From the NCBI RefSeq assembly GCF_009709555.1, contig NZ_WJBG01000106.1, positions 62,001 to 126,000 of the forward strand: a stretch of 64,000 bases of DNA. The letters are read 5' to 3'. A model generated the notes under the pieces. It was not told the origin of the DNA. It worked only from the letters and a program-made list of their open reading frames with translations, and did no database searches. Source of the DNA: Streptomyces blattellae. Lineage in GTDB: Bacteria; Actinomycetota; Actinomycetes; Streptomycetales; Streptomycetaceae. This document shows, in pieces, positions 9,281-17,733 of the stretch. How positions within the stretch are numbered: the first letter of the stretch is position 1; each line of letters begins with the position of its first letter. The translations under genes and the position numbers were made by a program.

Positions 9281-9402
9281 GCACCCGTTGCTGCCGGCAG
9301 GTGACCGCCCGGCGTGGGAGCCGCCCGGCGGTCCGCGGGGTCCCGCATTCTCGGCGCAGACGACCGGCGTCCGGCCGGTCGGAGCCGTCCGGGAGGCACA
9401 GG

Positions 9403-10254
9403 ATGAGGCACAGGACGCGGACACGTCCGACGACGCTGAGGACACTGATCGGGGCCACGGTGCTGGTGCTCGCCGCCGTGTCGCCGGCATGGGGGCGGCC
9501 CGACCCCGGACGGGCCCCGGCCGCCGATCCCCCGGCCACGCTGTGCGCGCCCGCGGGGACCCTGCGCGGCCCGGACGGACAGCAGGCCTCTATCAGCCTG
9601 TGCGCGGGCAGCGGCACCCCGATGATGGCGGTCTCCGCGCCCGCGGCCTGCCGGCGCTCCGCCTGTCTCACCTCGGGCACCTGGACGGCCCGCCGTGACG
9701 GCGAGACGGCGGCGTCCGGGCCGCTTCCCGGTTCGCACGCCTACCCCGGCCCGGGGACCTACGACGTCGAGGCCGACGTCCGCGTACGGTCCGCGCCCTC
9801 CGGTGTGGACCTGCGCGGCACCGTCCGCGCCACGCTCACCCTGACCGCGCCGAAGCCGGAGCCGACGCACAGCGTCCGGGTCGACCGCACGACGCTGCGG
9901 TCCGGGTCGGTGGCCACGCTGACGTACACCGTCGCGCGGGACAGCGACCGGGGTGACGGCAGTGCGCGTTTCGGGCTCATCGGGGAGGAGGCGTCCGGGG
10001 TGAGGCTGACCACGTCCGACGCCCGCTGCGTCAATCCGCTGATCGGCCGCCATCCGTCGACGGACCGTCAGACGCACGCCCTCGACTGCGCGCTGACCGA
10101 CCTTCAGCCGGGGCGTCCGGCCAAGGTCGTCGTGCGTGTCGCGGTGCCGGACGCCTGTTCCACCGTCGTGTCCAAGCTGGGCTACTGGATGCCGCAGGGC
10201 CAGGCCGTGTACACCGGCGGCATGCTCGTGGGGCCGACGGTCGGCTGCCGGTAG
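9403..10254 (+). CDS. Secreted beta-sandwich protein of unknown function
   Basis: 283 residues. ATG 9403 has GGGAGG seven bases upstream. A basic N-terminus and hydrophobic segment (TLIGATVLVLAAVSPAWG) make a cleavable signal peptide. The mature protein has several cysteines (CAPAG, CRRSAC, CVNPL, CALTD, CSTVV, final GCR) suggesting disulphides. Two repetitive beta-rich segments follow: one resembles a PKD/Ig-like strand set (YPGPGTYDVEADVRV), the second a DUF11-like set (RTTLRSGSVATLTYTV ending LQPGRPAKVVVRVAV). No catalytic motif was recognised. It may bind cell wall or extracellular ligands; this is inference from architecture only. Confidence 0.7.
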   Translation: MRHRTRTRPTTLRTLIGATVLVLAAVSPAWGRPDPGRAPAADPPATLCAPAGTLRGPDGQQASISLCAGSGTPMMAVSAPAACRRSACLTSGTWTARRDGETAASGPLPGSHAYPGPGTYDVEADVRVRSAPSGVDLRGTVRATLTLTAPKPEPTHSVRVDRTTLRSGSVATLTYTVARDSDRGDGSARFGLIGEEASGVRLTTSDARCVNPLIGRHPSTDRQTHALDCALTDLQPGRPAKVVVRVAVPDACSTVVSKLGYWMPQGQAVYTGGMLVGPTVGCR

Positions 10255-10255
10255 G

Positions 10256-10786
10256 TCAGTGCTCCACGAGGTCGAGCGCCTGTTCCCAGCGGAACTCCGG
10301 CCGCCTGCCGTGCTCGTCCGGCTCCCCCGAACAGGGCTCGCCGAAGCGGACGCCCATGCCGCGCAGCCGGATGATGCTGTCGTTGTAGGCGGGGTGGGCG
10401 GCCAGCGCGTCGGACACGCAGGGCAGGGCGGCGATCGGGACACCGAGGCCGTACGCCTCGCACAAGGTGGCCACGGCGAGGGTGTCGCCGAGGCCCGCCG
10501 CCCACTTGTTGACGGTGTTGAAGGTGGCGGGCGCGACCACGACGGCGTCGGGCGGCGGGAACGGGCGCGGGTCGCCGGGGCTCCGCCAGGCGGAGCGGAT
10601 CCGGCGCCCGGTCTGCGCCTGAACCGCGGCGGTGTCGAAGAAGCCGTTCATGGCGACGGGCGTCGCGATGACACCGACCTCCCAGTCCCGTTCCTGCGCG
10701 GCGGTGATCAGCCTGCTGACGTCCGCGGCGATCCCGGCCGCGCAGACGACGACGTAGAGGAAAGGCTTCCGGTCCTGTTCGGTCAC
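10256..10786 (-). CDS. Flavoprotein of the PPC-decarboxylase/UbiX fold
   Basis: 176 residues. LYVVVCAAGIAADVSRLI at the start and VVVAPATFNTVNKWAAGLGDTLA in the middle match FMN-binding, homo-oligomeric Cys-containing flavoproteins of the Flavoprotein family. The phosphopantothenoylcysteine decarboxylase catalytic His and the substrate clamp are not clearly present, so a role in coenzyme A synthesis is unlikely; similar stand-alone genes in Streptomyces have no assigned function. It is convergent with the secreted beta-sandwich gene and nearly abuts it. Confidence 0.75.
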   Translation of the reverse strand: MTEQDRKPFLYVVVCAAGIAADVSRLITAAQERDWEVGVIATPVAMNGFFDTAAVQAQTGRRIRSAWRSPGDPRPFPPPDAVVVAPATFNTVNKWAAGLGDTLAVATLCEAYGLGVPIAALPCVSDALAAHPAYNDSIIRLRGMGVRFGEPCSGEPDEHGRRPEFRWEQALDLVEH

Positions 10787-11150
10787 CCGCGAACCCTACT
10801 CAACAGGGAAGGACCGCCCGCGTCCGGCTTCGGTCCGGGCGCCGGAGGTCCGCCGCTCCCGCTCCTCGATCCGTACGTCGTCGATGCCGGGACGTGGTGC
10901 GGGTCGCGGGTGTTCCAGGCGTCCTCGGCGGCCTGGACCTTCTGTGCGGGCGGTCGGCTGCGCGCGGATCCACTCGTACGGCGGACCGGGCGCCGTCCAC
11001 CCGGGTGACCCAGCGGGTCCGGGCGCACAAGGCGGCGTATTCGAGGACTACGCCGGGCTGGACCCCGCGCTCGCCTCGGCCCGTGTATCTGCCGGCCCGG
11101 GAGGCGGTACGGCTGCTGCCCGCGTCCCGCCGGTGACGGCGGGGCCGGGT
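10787..11150. pseudogene. Gene-remnant stretch including a DUF1348 (NTF2-like) scrap
   Basis: No intact gene. On the minus strand at about 10884-10945 a frame gives QKVQAAEDAWNTRDP, the N-terminal signature of DUF1348 (NTF2-like) proteins, then loses similarity at once. To its right other frames keep coding-like bias (for example EYAALCARTRWVTRVDG on the minus strand) but with no start, stop or family I can name. I read it as debris of at least two genes between the flavoprotein and the ferredoxin. Confidence 0.4.
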
Positions 11151-11351
11151 TCAACTGACCGTGTCGGACACGGTGATGGCGCTGACCGGGCAGGCCCGGG
11201 CCGCCTCCCGCACCATGGGGTCGCCGCCGCCGTCCTCCCGGCCCGGCAGCAGGGTGCTGAATCCGTCGTCGTCCTGGGTGAAGACGCCCGGGGCGGCCAG
11301 GGCACACTGGCCCGCGCCGATGCAGACGTCCGTGTCGATGTCGATGTGCAT
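11151..11351 (-). CDS. Small ferredoxin ([3Fe-4S] type)
   Basis: 66 residues from ATG 11351 (GAGG eight bases upstream); an in-frame upstream ATG at 11390 has no ribosome site. The sequence VCIGAGQCALAAPGVF followed by ARACPVSAI gives C-x5-C and a later C-P, the three-cysteine pattern of small acidic ferredoxins that serve cytochrome P450s. The usual P450 partner is not adjacent: the region downstream is gene debris, so it may now be an orphan or may serve a P450 elsewhere. Confidence 0.85.
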   Translation of the reverse strand: MHIDIDTDVCIGAGQCALAAPGVFTQDDDGFSTLLPGREDGGGDPMVREAARACPVSAITVSDTVS

Positions 11352-11554
11352 GGGGGGAGCCTCGTACCCGGTCACGGGGGATTCCAGCATCCCCTGAACC
11401 GTGTCGCCGGGTGTGCGGGGATCTCGTCCGCGCCGGGGCGATCGCCGCCGGGGGGATGGACATGGCCGGTGAGGGCCCGAGGTGCGGATGAAACCTGGAC
11501 GGGCCGGTGTTGAATCGTGCTGTACAGGAGTTTGCCGACCGAGGGACGGATGCC

Positions 11555-12004
11555 ATGCCTCTTGAGGGCGAGTACGAGCCCAGCCCGACCCAGTGGGTGC
11601 GCGAGCAGGTGGAGCTGTACGAGAGCTCCGGCGGTACCGAGGGAACGACCCTGAGGGACACGGGAAGGCCCGTCATCGTACTGACGACCCGTGGCGCGAA
11701 GAGCGGCAAGATCCGCAAGACGCCGCTGATGCGCGTCGAGCACGAGGGACGTTACGCGGCCGTGGCCTCGCTCGGCGGCTCTCCCAAGCACCCCGTCTGG
11801 TACTTCAACGTCAAGTCCGACGCTCATGTGGAACTCCAGGACGGCCCGGACAAGCGGGACATGACGGCCCGTGAGGTGAAGGGCGCGGAGAAGGCCGAGT
11901 GGTGGGAGCGTGCGGTGGCGGCGTATCCGCCGTATGCCGACTACCAGAAGAAGACCGACCGGGAGATTCCCGTGTTCGTGCTGGAGCCGGCCGACGGCGG
12001 GTGA
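11555..12004 (+). CDS. Deazaflavin (F420)-dependent nitroreductase/quinone reductase of the Ddn family
   Basis: 149 residues from ATG 11555, preceded by GAGGGACGGA; an upstream in-frame start at 11507 lacks a site. Family features are the [21 protein letters not shown] block, here 21 residues long and centred on [12 protein letters not shown], then [19 protein letters not shown], which contacts F420, and the C-terminal [19 protein letters not shown]. Ddn proteins use reduced F420 to reduce quinones or nitro compounds at the membrane face. Transcription probably ends at the hairpin at 12069. Confidence 0.88.
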   Translation: MPLEGEYEPSPTQWVREQVELYESSGGTEGTTLRDTGRPVIVLTTRGAKSGKIRKTPLMRVEHEGRYAAVASLGGSPKHPVWYFNVKSDAHVELQDGPDKRDMTAREVKGAEKAEWWERAVAAYPPYADYQKKTDREIPVFVLEPADGG

Positions 12005-12068
12005 CCGCGCGAAAAATCTTGCCCGGTGTGACGCATGAATCCGCGTCCGTCGGGCACCCGAGCGTCAG

Positions 12069-12105
12069 GCCCCGCCGCGTTCCCCCGTCGCGGCGGGGCT
12101 TTCTC
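12069..12105. terminator. Hairpin terminator after the Ddn-type gene
   Basis: GCCCCGCCGCG (12069-12079) pairs with CGCGGCGGGGC (12089-12099), an 11-base perfect stem with a nine-base loop, followed by TTTCTCGT. It also overlaps the original 3' end of the opposite-strand CDF gene, so it may act in both directions. Confidence 0.75.
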
Positions 12106-12213
12106 GTGCCTCCTGGGCGGGCCGGTCGGTCACATCGAGGAAGATCTCGCCCGTCTCGGGGACGCTCCGGGCGAGGGTGCGCTTGATACGGACGGTGACC
12201 TCCCGACCCGCTC

Positions 12214-12252
12214 TCCCCCACTCTCGGCTTCGCTCGAGCGGGGGGACCCCCA
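12214..12252. repeat. 39-base palindromic G/C-rich repeat inserted in the CDF gene
   Basis: The segment contains CCCCCACTCTCGGCTTCGCT, then CGAGCGGGGGGACCCCC; the C-run and G-run pair around a short CTCGAG-containing centre. I recognise this as a type of short palindrome scattered through Streptomyces genomes (from memory, not a search). Here it sits inside coding sequence and breaks the frame. Confidence 0.65.
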
Positions 12253-13180
12253 GTCCATGCCAGGCACCAGATCGATGCGGGCGGCGACCAGGGTCGCGTC
12301 GAGCCCGACCTTCATCGTGTACAGCGCCTCCACGCTGTCGATCTCGGGCTGCTCCCGCAGCAGGGCGCGGATCCGCTCGGCGGCCTCCGGGGCGGCGGCC
12401 TCCCCGATCAGCTGGTCGTGCGCGTCGCGCCCCAGCCGGTAGGCGACGTAGACCAGGAGCGCGCCGATCGCGAGCGACGCGGACGCCTCCCACCCGACCT
12501 GCCCGGTGGCCAGGTGCAGCAGCATGCCTGCCGCGGCCAGGCTCACGCCCAGCACCGCCGTGCCGTCCTCGGCGATCACCGTGCGCAGCGCCGGGTCACG
12601 CAGCCGGCCCCGGCCGCCCTGGCGGTGCGCCTGGTACAGCGCCCGGGCCAGTGAGACTCCCTCGGCGACAAAGGTGACGCCCAGCACGATCAGCCCCGCC
12701 ACATAGCCGCTGAGCTCCTCCCCGGTGCCGTTCCTGAGGGCCTCGAAGCCCTGGAAGAAGGAGAAGCAGCCGCCCATCACGAAGATCCCGACGGCCGCGA
12801 GCAGCGACCAGAAGAAGCGCTCCTTGCCGTAGCCGAAGGGGTGGCGCTCGTCGGCGGGGCGGCGGCTGCGGCGCACCGCGGCGAGCAGGAAGACCTCGTT
12901 CAGGCCGTCGGCCACGGAGTGCGCCGCCTCCGACAGCAGCGCGGGCGATCCCGCGGCCAGGCCGCCGACCGACTTGGCCACCGCGATGACCAGGTTGGCG
13001 GCGAGCGCCACCAGTACGGTGACGCGGGTTCTGCGATCGGCCTTCCGGTTGGCGGGTTTCACTGGTTTCGAGGGTTTCCCACTCACCCCTCGCCGATTTC
13101 CCTCCTCGGTCCGGCTCACACCGTCTCGTCTGCGGAAATCGGGGAAACCGGGGAGGTAGTCGGCAGTGAGGAGCCGGGTG

Positions 13181-14197
13181 ATGAGCGACGACGACGGCAA
13201 CAGCGCCTACGGCAGGAAGCCCTTCAAGCGGTCCAGGGCCCACTTCACGGACCGGATCACCGCGGACGCCCGGGACGGCTGGCCGGTGGAGCCGGACCGC
13301 TACCGGCTGGTGGCGAGCCGTGCCTGTCCGTGGGCGAGCCGGGCGGTGATCTCCCGGCGGCTGCTGGGCCTGGAGCACGCCCTGCCGCTGGCCGTCGCCG
13401 ACCCGATCCAGGACGACCGCAGCTGGCGCTTCACCCTGGACCCCGGCGGCCGTGACCCGGTCCTCGGCATCCGGTTCCTCAGTGAGGCGTACGACCGGCG
13501 CGAGACCGGCTACCCGAGCGGTGTGAGCGTGCCCGCGATCGTGGACGTACCCAGCGGGAAGCTGGTCACCAACGACTACCAGCAGCTCACCCTGGACCTG
13601 GCCACTCAGTGGACGGCCCTGCACCGGGACGGGGCGCCCGATCTGTATCCGCGGGCGTCGCGCGACGAGATCGACACGGTCATGGCGGATGTCTACGAGG
13701 ACGTCAACAACGGTGTGTACCGGGCCGGTTTCGCCGCGGACCAGGAGGAGTACGAGGCCGCCTGCTCAGCCCTGTTCCGGCGGCTGGAACTGCTGGCGGG
13801 GCGGCTGGAGGAGCGGCGCTATCTGGTCGGCGACACGATCACCGAGGCGGACATCCGGCTGTTCACCACCCTGGTGCGCTTCGACGCCGTCTACCACGGC
13901 CACTTCAAGTGCAATCTGTGGAAGCTGTCGGAGAATCCGGTGCTGTGGGCGTACGCCCGCGACCTCTTCCAGACGCCCGGCTTCGGTGACACCGTCGACT
14001 TCGACCACATCAAGCGGCACTACTACCAGGTGCACACCGGCATCAATCCGACCGGCATCGTGCCCCTCGGACCGGACCTGTCCGGCTGGCGGACCCCGCA
14101 CCACCGGGAGAGGCTGGGCGGCCGGCCGTTCGGCGGTGGGACACCGCCCGGGCCGGTGCCCGCGGCCGAGGAGGTTCCGGCGCGAGGGCGGCCCTGA
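13181..14197 (+). CDS. Glutathionyl/mycothiolyl-hydroquinone reductase (YqjG/ECM4 family)
   Basis: 338 residues from ATG 13181 (GAGGAG upstream; a GTG at 13166 is less likely). It is a two-domain GST-like Xi-class protein. The thioredoxin-like part carries the catalytic ACPWASR (Cys-Pro-Trp), and the helical part has DVYEDVNNGVYRAGFA, TEADIRLFTTLVRFDAVY and a final TGINPTGIVPLGP, all family hallmarks. In species without glutathione the thiol partner is expected to be mycothiol. The likely role is reducing thiolated hydroquinones in the cytosol. The 14215 gene follows at 17 bases and may be cotranscribed. Confidence 0.92.
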   Translation: MSDDDGNSAYGRKPFKRSRAHFTDRITADARDGWPVEPDRYRLVASRACPWASRAVISRRLLGLEHALPLAVADPIQDDRSWRFTLDPGGRDPVLGIRFLSEAYDRRETGYPSGVSVPAIVDVPSGKLVTNDYQQLTLDLATQWTALHRDGAPDLYPRASRDEIDTVMADVYEDVNNGVYRAGFAADQEEYEAACSALFRRLELLAGRLEERRYLVGDTITEADIRLFTTLVRFDAVYHGHFKCNLWKLSENPVLWAYARDLFQTPGFGDTVDFDHIKRHYYQVHTGINPTGIVPLGPDLSGWRTPHHRERLGGRPFGGGTPPGPVPAAEEVPARGRP

Positions 14198-14214
14198 CCA
14201 CACAGGAGGCAGAC

Positions 14215-14535
14215 GTGGGCAAGAAGCAGCAGAAGCTCAAACTCCCCCTCGCCTACAAACCCCTGGGGTTCGTGCTCGGCTGGGCGGGCGGAGCGCTGGC
14301 GGGACTCGCCTTCAAGACGACATGGAAGGCGATCCGGCACGAGGACGACGCTCCCGACCCGCTCGACCGGGAGCGCGGCTGGGGCGAGATCCTGCTGGCC
14401 TCCGCCGTCCAGGGCGCCATCTTCGCCGTGGTGCGCAGCGCCGTGAACCGCACGGGCGCGAAGGCCGTCGAACGCTCCACGGGCGTCTGGCCCGCCGTGG
14501 ACAAGAGCAAGAAGGCCGAAGTCAGCGCCCGGTAG
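14215..14535 (+). CDS. DUF4235 small membrane protein
   Basis: 106 residues from GTG 14215 (CAGGAGG upstream). Two hydrophobic segments (PLGFVLGWAGGALAGLAF and ILLASAVQGAIFAVV) flank an acidic-basic linker with the DUF4235 signature TTWKAIRHEDDAPDPLDRER. DUF4235 proteins are small actinobacterial membrane proteins of unknown function. It is probably in an operon with the hydroquinone reductase. Confidence 0.85.
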   Translation: MGKKQQKLKLPLAYKPLGFVLGWAGGALAGLAFKTTWKAIRHEDDAPDPLDRERGWGEILLASAVQGAIFAVVRSAVNRTGAKAVERSTGVWPAVDKSKKAEVSAR

Positions 14536-14554
14536 GGGCGCGGCACCTGCTCGC

Positions 14555-14947
14555 CTATCCCTGCTTCGGCGCCGTCGACGGGATGCGGCGCAGGGTGAAG
14601 GAGTGGCCGGCCGGGTCGGCGTAACCGCGTTCCTCGTACGGGCCCGAGGCGTCCTTGGTCTCCAGCGGACGGCCGCCGAGTCCGACGACCTTGCGCTCGG
14701 CCTCGTCGAGATCGGCCACGACGAAGTCCAGGTGGACCTGGAGGGAGTTCTCGGGACGCGGCCAGCTCGGCGGGGTGGCGTTCACATCGCGGCGGAACGC
14801 CAGCCGCGTCCCGCCCGCGCCCTTGATCTCCACCCGGTTGGCGGTCGCGTGCGTCTCCTGCGCCTCCAGGAGTTCCTTGTAGAACACGGCGAGCTTCTCG
14901 GGCTCGGCGCAGTCGAGCACCACGAGGCCCGCTTCCACCAGTGCCAT
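14555..14947 (-). CDS. VOC-family (glyoxalase/bleomycin-resistance fold) protein
   Basis: 130 residues forming two beta-alpha-beta-beta-beta modules: LVVLDCAEPEKLAVFYKELL at the start and LQVHLDFVVADLDEAERKVV in the second half, ending DPAGHSFTLRRIP. Potential metal ligands include the H in QVHLDF and the E/H near the end. Family members range from glyoxalases to antibiotic-binding proteins, and nothing here fixes the substrate. The gene is convergent with the DUF4235 gene. Confidence 0.85.
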   Translation of the reverse strand: MALVEAGLVVLDCAEPEKLAVFYKELLEAQETHATANRVEIKGAGGTRLAFRRDVNATPPSWPRPENSLQVHLDFVVADLDEAERKVVGLGGRPLETKDASGPYEERGYADPAGHSFTLRRIPSTAPKQG

Positions 14948-15280
14948 GTCTCCTCCGTAAGGGTCGGGGACGTACGGTTCCCCGCGCGTCCCGGTTAACC
15001 CCGTTCCGCGGATTCAGTCGCCGCGGGCTGGAGGCATGCCGTACGGGTACCTCTCACTTACGTCGAGGGCGCGCGAGTATACGCAGCTCAATAGGCGCAA
15101 GCAGTAATACATATCACGGTCCGGTTACGGTATAGATCATTTACGCTCTGGGCAGCCTCGTACCGCTTCTCGGTTCAACTTCCGTACCGCGAAGCCCAGT
15201 TCGAGTGCACGGGCGGTCGCGGCGGCCGTCCGCTCGCAGGGGCGGGGGGACTCTGCGTTCCGACCCCCGAAAGGAAACCC
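14948..15280. promoter_or_regulatory. Intergenic control region upstream of the terpene synthase gene
   Basis: 333 bases with no gene. The central part (about 15055-15145) is unusually A/T-rich for this window (AGTAATACATATCACGG, then TTACGGTATAGATCATTTAC) and is the likely promoter area for the terpene synthase. I cannot assign exact -35 and -10 boxes. The terpene synthase ribosome site, AAAGGAA, lies at 15270-15276. Confidence 0.45.
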
Positions 15281-16312
15281 ATGCCTCAGGACGTCCGGTT
15301 CGACCTCCCCTTCGAGACTCCCGTCAGCGAGCACCTGGAGTACGCCCGGGCACGTCACCTCCGCTGGATCTGGGACATGGGTCTGGTGCGCAGCCAGGCC
15401 GGGTTCGAGGAGTACAAGTCCTGGGACCTGCCCCAGGCCGCCGCACGCACCTACCCGTACGCCTCGGCGGCCGACATGGTCGTCCTGATGAACTGGTTCT
15501 CCCTCGCCTTCCTCTTCGACGACCAGTTCGACGCGAACCAGCCGGACCGCGCCGACCGGATAACCGAGGTCGCCCGCGAGCTCATCGCCGCCCCGCTGCG
15601 GCCCGCGAGCATCCGGCCCCGGGTCGCCTGCCCGATCACCCTGGCCTGGTCGGAGGTGTGGAAACATCTCTCGGACGGCATGTCCCTGACCTGGCGGACC
15701 CGGTTCGCCGCTTCCTGGGGGCGGTTCCTCGTGGCGCACTGCGAGGAGGTCGACCTGGCGGCCCGCGGCCTGGAAACCACCCTGGACCTCGACGAGTACG
15801 CGCTGTTCCGGCGCCGTACCGTCGGCATCCACCACAGCATCGACGCGGGCGAGCGCAGCCGGGGCTTCGAGGTGCCCGCTCAGGCGATGGCGCATCCGCT
15901 GATGGAGCGGATGCGTGATCTGGCCTCGGACACCATCGGGTTCATGAACGACATCCACTCCTTCGAACGCGAGCGGCGCCGCGGTGACGGCCACAACCTG
16001 ATCGCCGTGCTGCACCGGGAGCGGAACTGCTCCTGGGAGGAGGCGGCGCAGGAGGCGTACCGGATGACGACCGCCTGCCTCGACGGGTACCTCGAACTCC
16101 AGGAGCGCGTCCCCCAGATGTGCGACGAGCTGCGCCTCGACGACGATGAGCGGTCACGGGTGCGCATGGGGGTGGAGGCCATCCAGCACTGGATCAACGG
16201 CAATTACGAGTGGGCGCTCACCACTGGCCGTTACGCGGCTGCCAAGGAGGGGCCGGCGGCGGCAGCCGAGCTGGCCGGGCGGGGGTCGGTGGACGACCTG
16301 CTGGCCGTGTGA
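15281..16312 (+). CDS. Class I sesquiterpene-type synthase
   Basis: 343 residues, the usual size of single-domain bacterial terpene cyclases. The aspartate-rich Mg2+ motif is FLFDDQFD (D80, D81, D84), and the NSE triad is N223-D-I-H-S227-F-E-R-E231. A pyrophosphate-sensing arginine precedes it (LFRRRTVGIHH), and the C-terminal RY pair is in TTGRYAAAK. It should ionise farnesyl diphosphate (less likely geranyl diphosphate) and cyclise it. The N-terminus, MPQDVRFDLP, resembles pentalenene-synthase-like enzymes, but the product cannot be read from sequence. ATG 15281 follows AAAGGAA. It is convergent with a conservon ending in a P450, a possible oxidising partner. Confidence 0.93.
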   Translation: MPQDVRFDLPFETPVSEHLEYARARHLRWIWDMGLVRSQAGFEEYKSWDLPQAAARTYPYASAADMVVLMNWFSLAFLFDDQFDANQPDRADRITEVARELIAAPLRPASIRPRVACPITLAWSEVWKHLSDGMSLTWRTRFAASWGRFLVAHCEEVDLAARGLETTLDLDEYALFRRRTVGIHHSIDAGERSRGFEVPAQAMAHPLMERMRDLASDTIGFMNDIHSFERERRRGDGHNLIAVLHRERNCSWEEAAQEAYRMTTACLDGYLELQERVPQMCDELRLDDDERSRVRMGVEAIQHWINGNYEWALTTGRYAAAKEGPAAAAELAGRGSVDDLLAV

Positions 16313-16320
16313 CCTGATCT

Positions 16321-16352
16321 GGCTGCCCGGCCGGTGCTTTGGCCGGGCAGCC
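16321..16352. terminator. Perfect 12-base-pair hairpin between convergent genes
   Basis: GGCTGCCCGGCC (16321-16332), loop GGTGCTTT, then GGCCGGGCAGCC (16341-16352), nine bases after the terpene synthase stop. There is no T-run, but the stability and position suggest a terminator for the terpene synthase, possibly also for the facing conservon. Confidence 0.7.
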
Positions 16353-16379
16353 CCGCTGGATGCGTGGTTCGTTCGCCGC

Positions 16380-16453
16380 AGGCCGGTGGGGGCTGGTCGT
16401 GCCCACGCGGCGGAGCCGCATTCTGATACAGCCCCGCGCCCGTTGCGGGGCGC
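16380..16453. repeat. Streptomyces-type interspersed G/C-rich repeat
   Basis: Holds CACGCGGCGGAGCCGCATT, then CAGCCCCGCGCCCGTTGCGG and GGCGC. The last part folds as GCCCCGC / GCGGGGC. I recognise this arrangement as a repeat often found between Streptomyces genes (memory, not a search). A related tail (CAGCCCCGCGCCCCTTCGG) occurs at 38389. Confidence 0.55.
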
Positions 16454-16482
16454 TGCACCGCACCGGACTTCAACAGTTCCGC

Positions 16483-17733
16483 TCAGACTGGGAACTCGAC
16501 CGGCAGGCTGTCCAGCCTCGACTCCCAGGTGGAGGCCGTCGAGGTGAGTTCCTCCGGAGCTACGGCCAGGCGCAGGCCCGGAAGCCGGTGGAGCAGGATG
16601 TCCACGGCTGTTTCGATGATGGCCTGTCCGATGTTCTGTCCCGGGCATTCGTGCGGTCCCCCGCTGAACGCCAGGTGCGACTGGTTGCCCTGCACGGAGA
16701 CACCGGCGTCCGGCCTGATCTCGGGGTCCAGGTTGCCCGCGGCCAGCCCGAGGACCAGCAGGTCGCCCTCCTTGACGGGGCAGCCGCCGAGTTCGAGGTC
16801 GGCGGTGGCGAAACGCCCCGGCAGCACGGCGAGCGGCGGGGTGTTCCACATCACCTCCTCGACGACGCCGGAGACGTTGAGCTGCCCGCTCACCAGCCCG
16901 GAGAGCCAGGAGGTGTCGGTGAGGATCAGTTGCAGCACCCGGGCCAGCAGGTTGCTGGTGGTGGTGTGCGCGGTGATCAGCACCAGCCGCAGATGCTGGA
17001 TGATCTCGTCCTCGTCGAGGCCCGAGTGGTGCCCGATGAGCCCGGTGGTGAAGTCGGAGCCGGGCTCCGCCCGCTTGCGCTCCGCGAGTTCGCCGAGGAT
17101 GCCCATGATGCGGTCGTTGTGCTCCAGGGCGTCCGCGCCGCCCTTGATGACCTGGGCACAGGACTCGGCGAGGGTGCGCCCCTCGCCCTGGGCGAGCCCC
17201 AGGACCCGGGTGAGTACCAGCATGGGCAGATACTCGGCGAAGTCACCGACCAGATCGGCCCGGCCCTCCCCCGCGAACGCGTCGATCTGCTTGTTCGCGA
17301 AGTGCGTGACATGGCGGCGGATGCCACGGCCGGCGGTCGCCCGCAGATTGTCGGTGACGGCACCGCGCAGCCTGCGGTGCGGCTCGCCGTCCTGCGAGAC
17401 ACAGTCGGGGCGCCAGCCCACCATCGGGATGAGCGGTGAGGCGTTGTCGACCCGGCCCTCGTTCCAGTCCCGCCAGATCCGTGAATCCCGGCTGAACTGA
17501 AGGGGGTTGTCCAGTACCCGCCGGTTCTCCCGGTAGCCGAGGACCAGCCAGGCCGGTACGTCGCCCTCCAGCAGGATCGGCGCGACGGCACCGTACTCCT
17601 TGCGCAGTCGCGCGTAGATGCTCTGCGGGTCGCTCGCGGACTCGGCGCCGTAGAGCCGGGTGATGCCGTCGCCGTGGGCGACGGGGCAGCCGCCCGGCGC
17701 GTCGGGACCGTTCGAGGTCTCGTCGTCGTTCAT
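16483..17733 (-). CDS. CYP157-type cytochrome P450 of a conservon (CvnE-like), ExxR replaced by ExxW
   Basis: 416 residues. The haem loop FSGGPHECPG gives the thiolate ligand C363, and the I-helix region is LITAHTTTSN. At the K-helix, where P450s have ExxR, the sequence is EEVMWNTPP, that is E293-V-M-W296. Loss of this arginine is the known hallmark of the CYP157 family. The start codon overlaps the stop of the GTPase gene (ATGA at 17730-17733), so it is the last gene of the conservon operon. Such P450s may act with the membrane sensor complex rather than as ordinary enzymes; the adjacent convergent terpene synthase raises the alternative of terpene oxidation. Confidence 0.9.
   Translation of the reverse strand: MNDDETSNGPDAPGGCPVAHGDGITRLYGAESASDPQSIYARLRKEYGAVAPILLEGDVPAWLVLGYRENRRVLDNPLQFSRDSRIWRDWNEGRVDNASPLIPMVGWRPDCVSQDGEPHRRLRGAVTDNLRATAGRGIRRHVTHFANKQIDAFAGEGRADLVGDFAEYLPMLVLTRVLGLAQGEGRTLAESCAQVIKGGADALEHNDRIMGILGELAERKRAEPGSDFTTGLIGHHSGLDEDEIIQHLRLVLITAHTTTSNLLARVLQLILTDTSWLSGLVSGQLNVSGVVEEVMWNTPPLAVLPGRFATADLELGGCPVKEGDLLVLGLAAGNLDPEIRPDAGVSVQGNQSHLAFSGGPHECPGQNIGQAIIETAVDILLHRLPGLRLAVAPEELTSTASTWESRLDSLPVEFPV

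Larger units (their letters stand above)
12065..13119 (-). pseudogene. Cation diffusion facilitator (CDF) family transporter with a frameshifted 3' end
   Basis: The N-terminal 270 residues are a normal CDF transporter: membrane helices from about residue 25, HSVADGLNEVFLL with the zinc-site H and D, RRPADERHPFGYGKERFFW, EDGTAVLGV, and the cytoplasmic metal-binding domain starting VEALYTMKVGLDATLVAARIDL, split after RIDLVPGMD. There a G/C-rich palindromic insert (12214-12252) shifts the frame. The natural ending (VTVRIKRTLARSVPETGEIF) lies in another frame and stops at 12065, while the shifted frame stops at 12130. Start is GTG 13119 or GTG 13086; both lie near GAGGAGGG. The protein may still be made with a scrambled last 35 residues. 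Confidence 0.75.

Noticed and set aside
15281..17733. Calling the terpene synthase and P450 a pentalenolactone- or albaflavenone-type cluster
   Set aside because: The synthase motifs only show class I chemistry, the P450 belongs to a conservon, and no further pathway genes are present.
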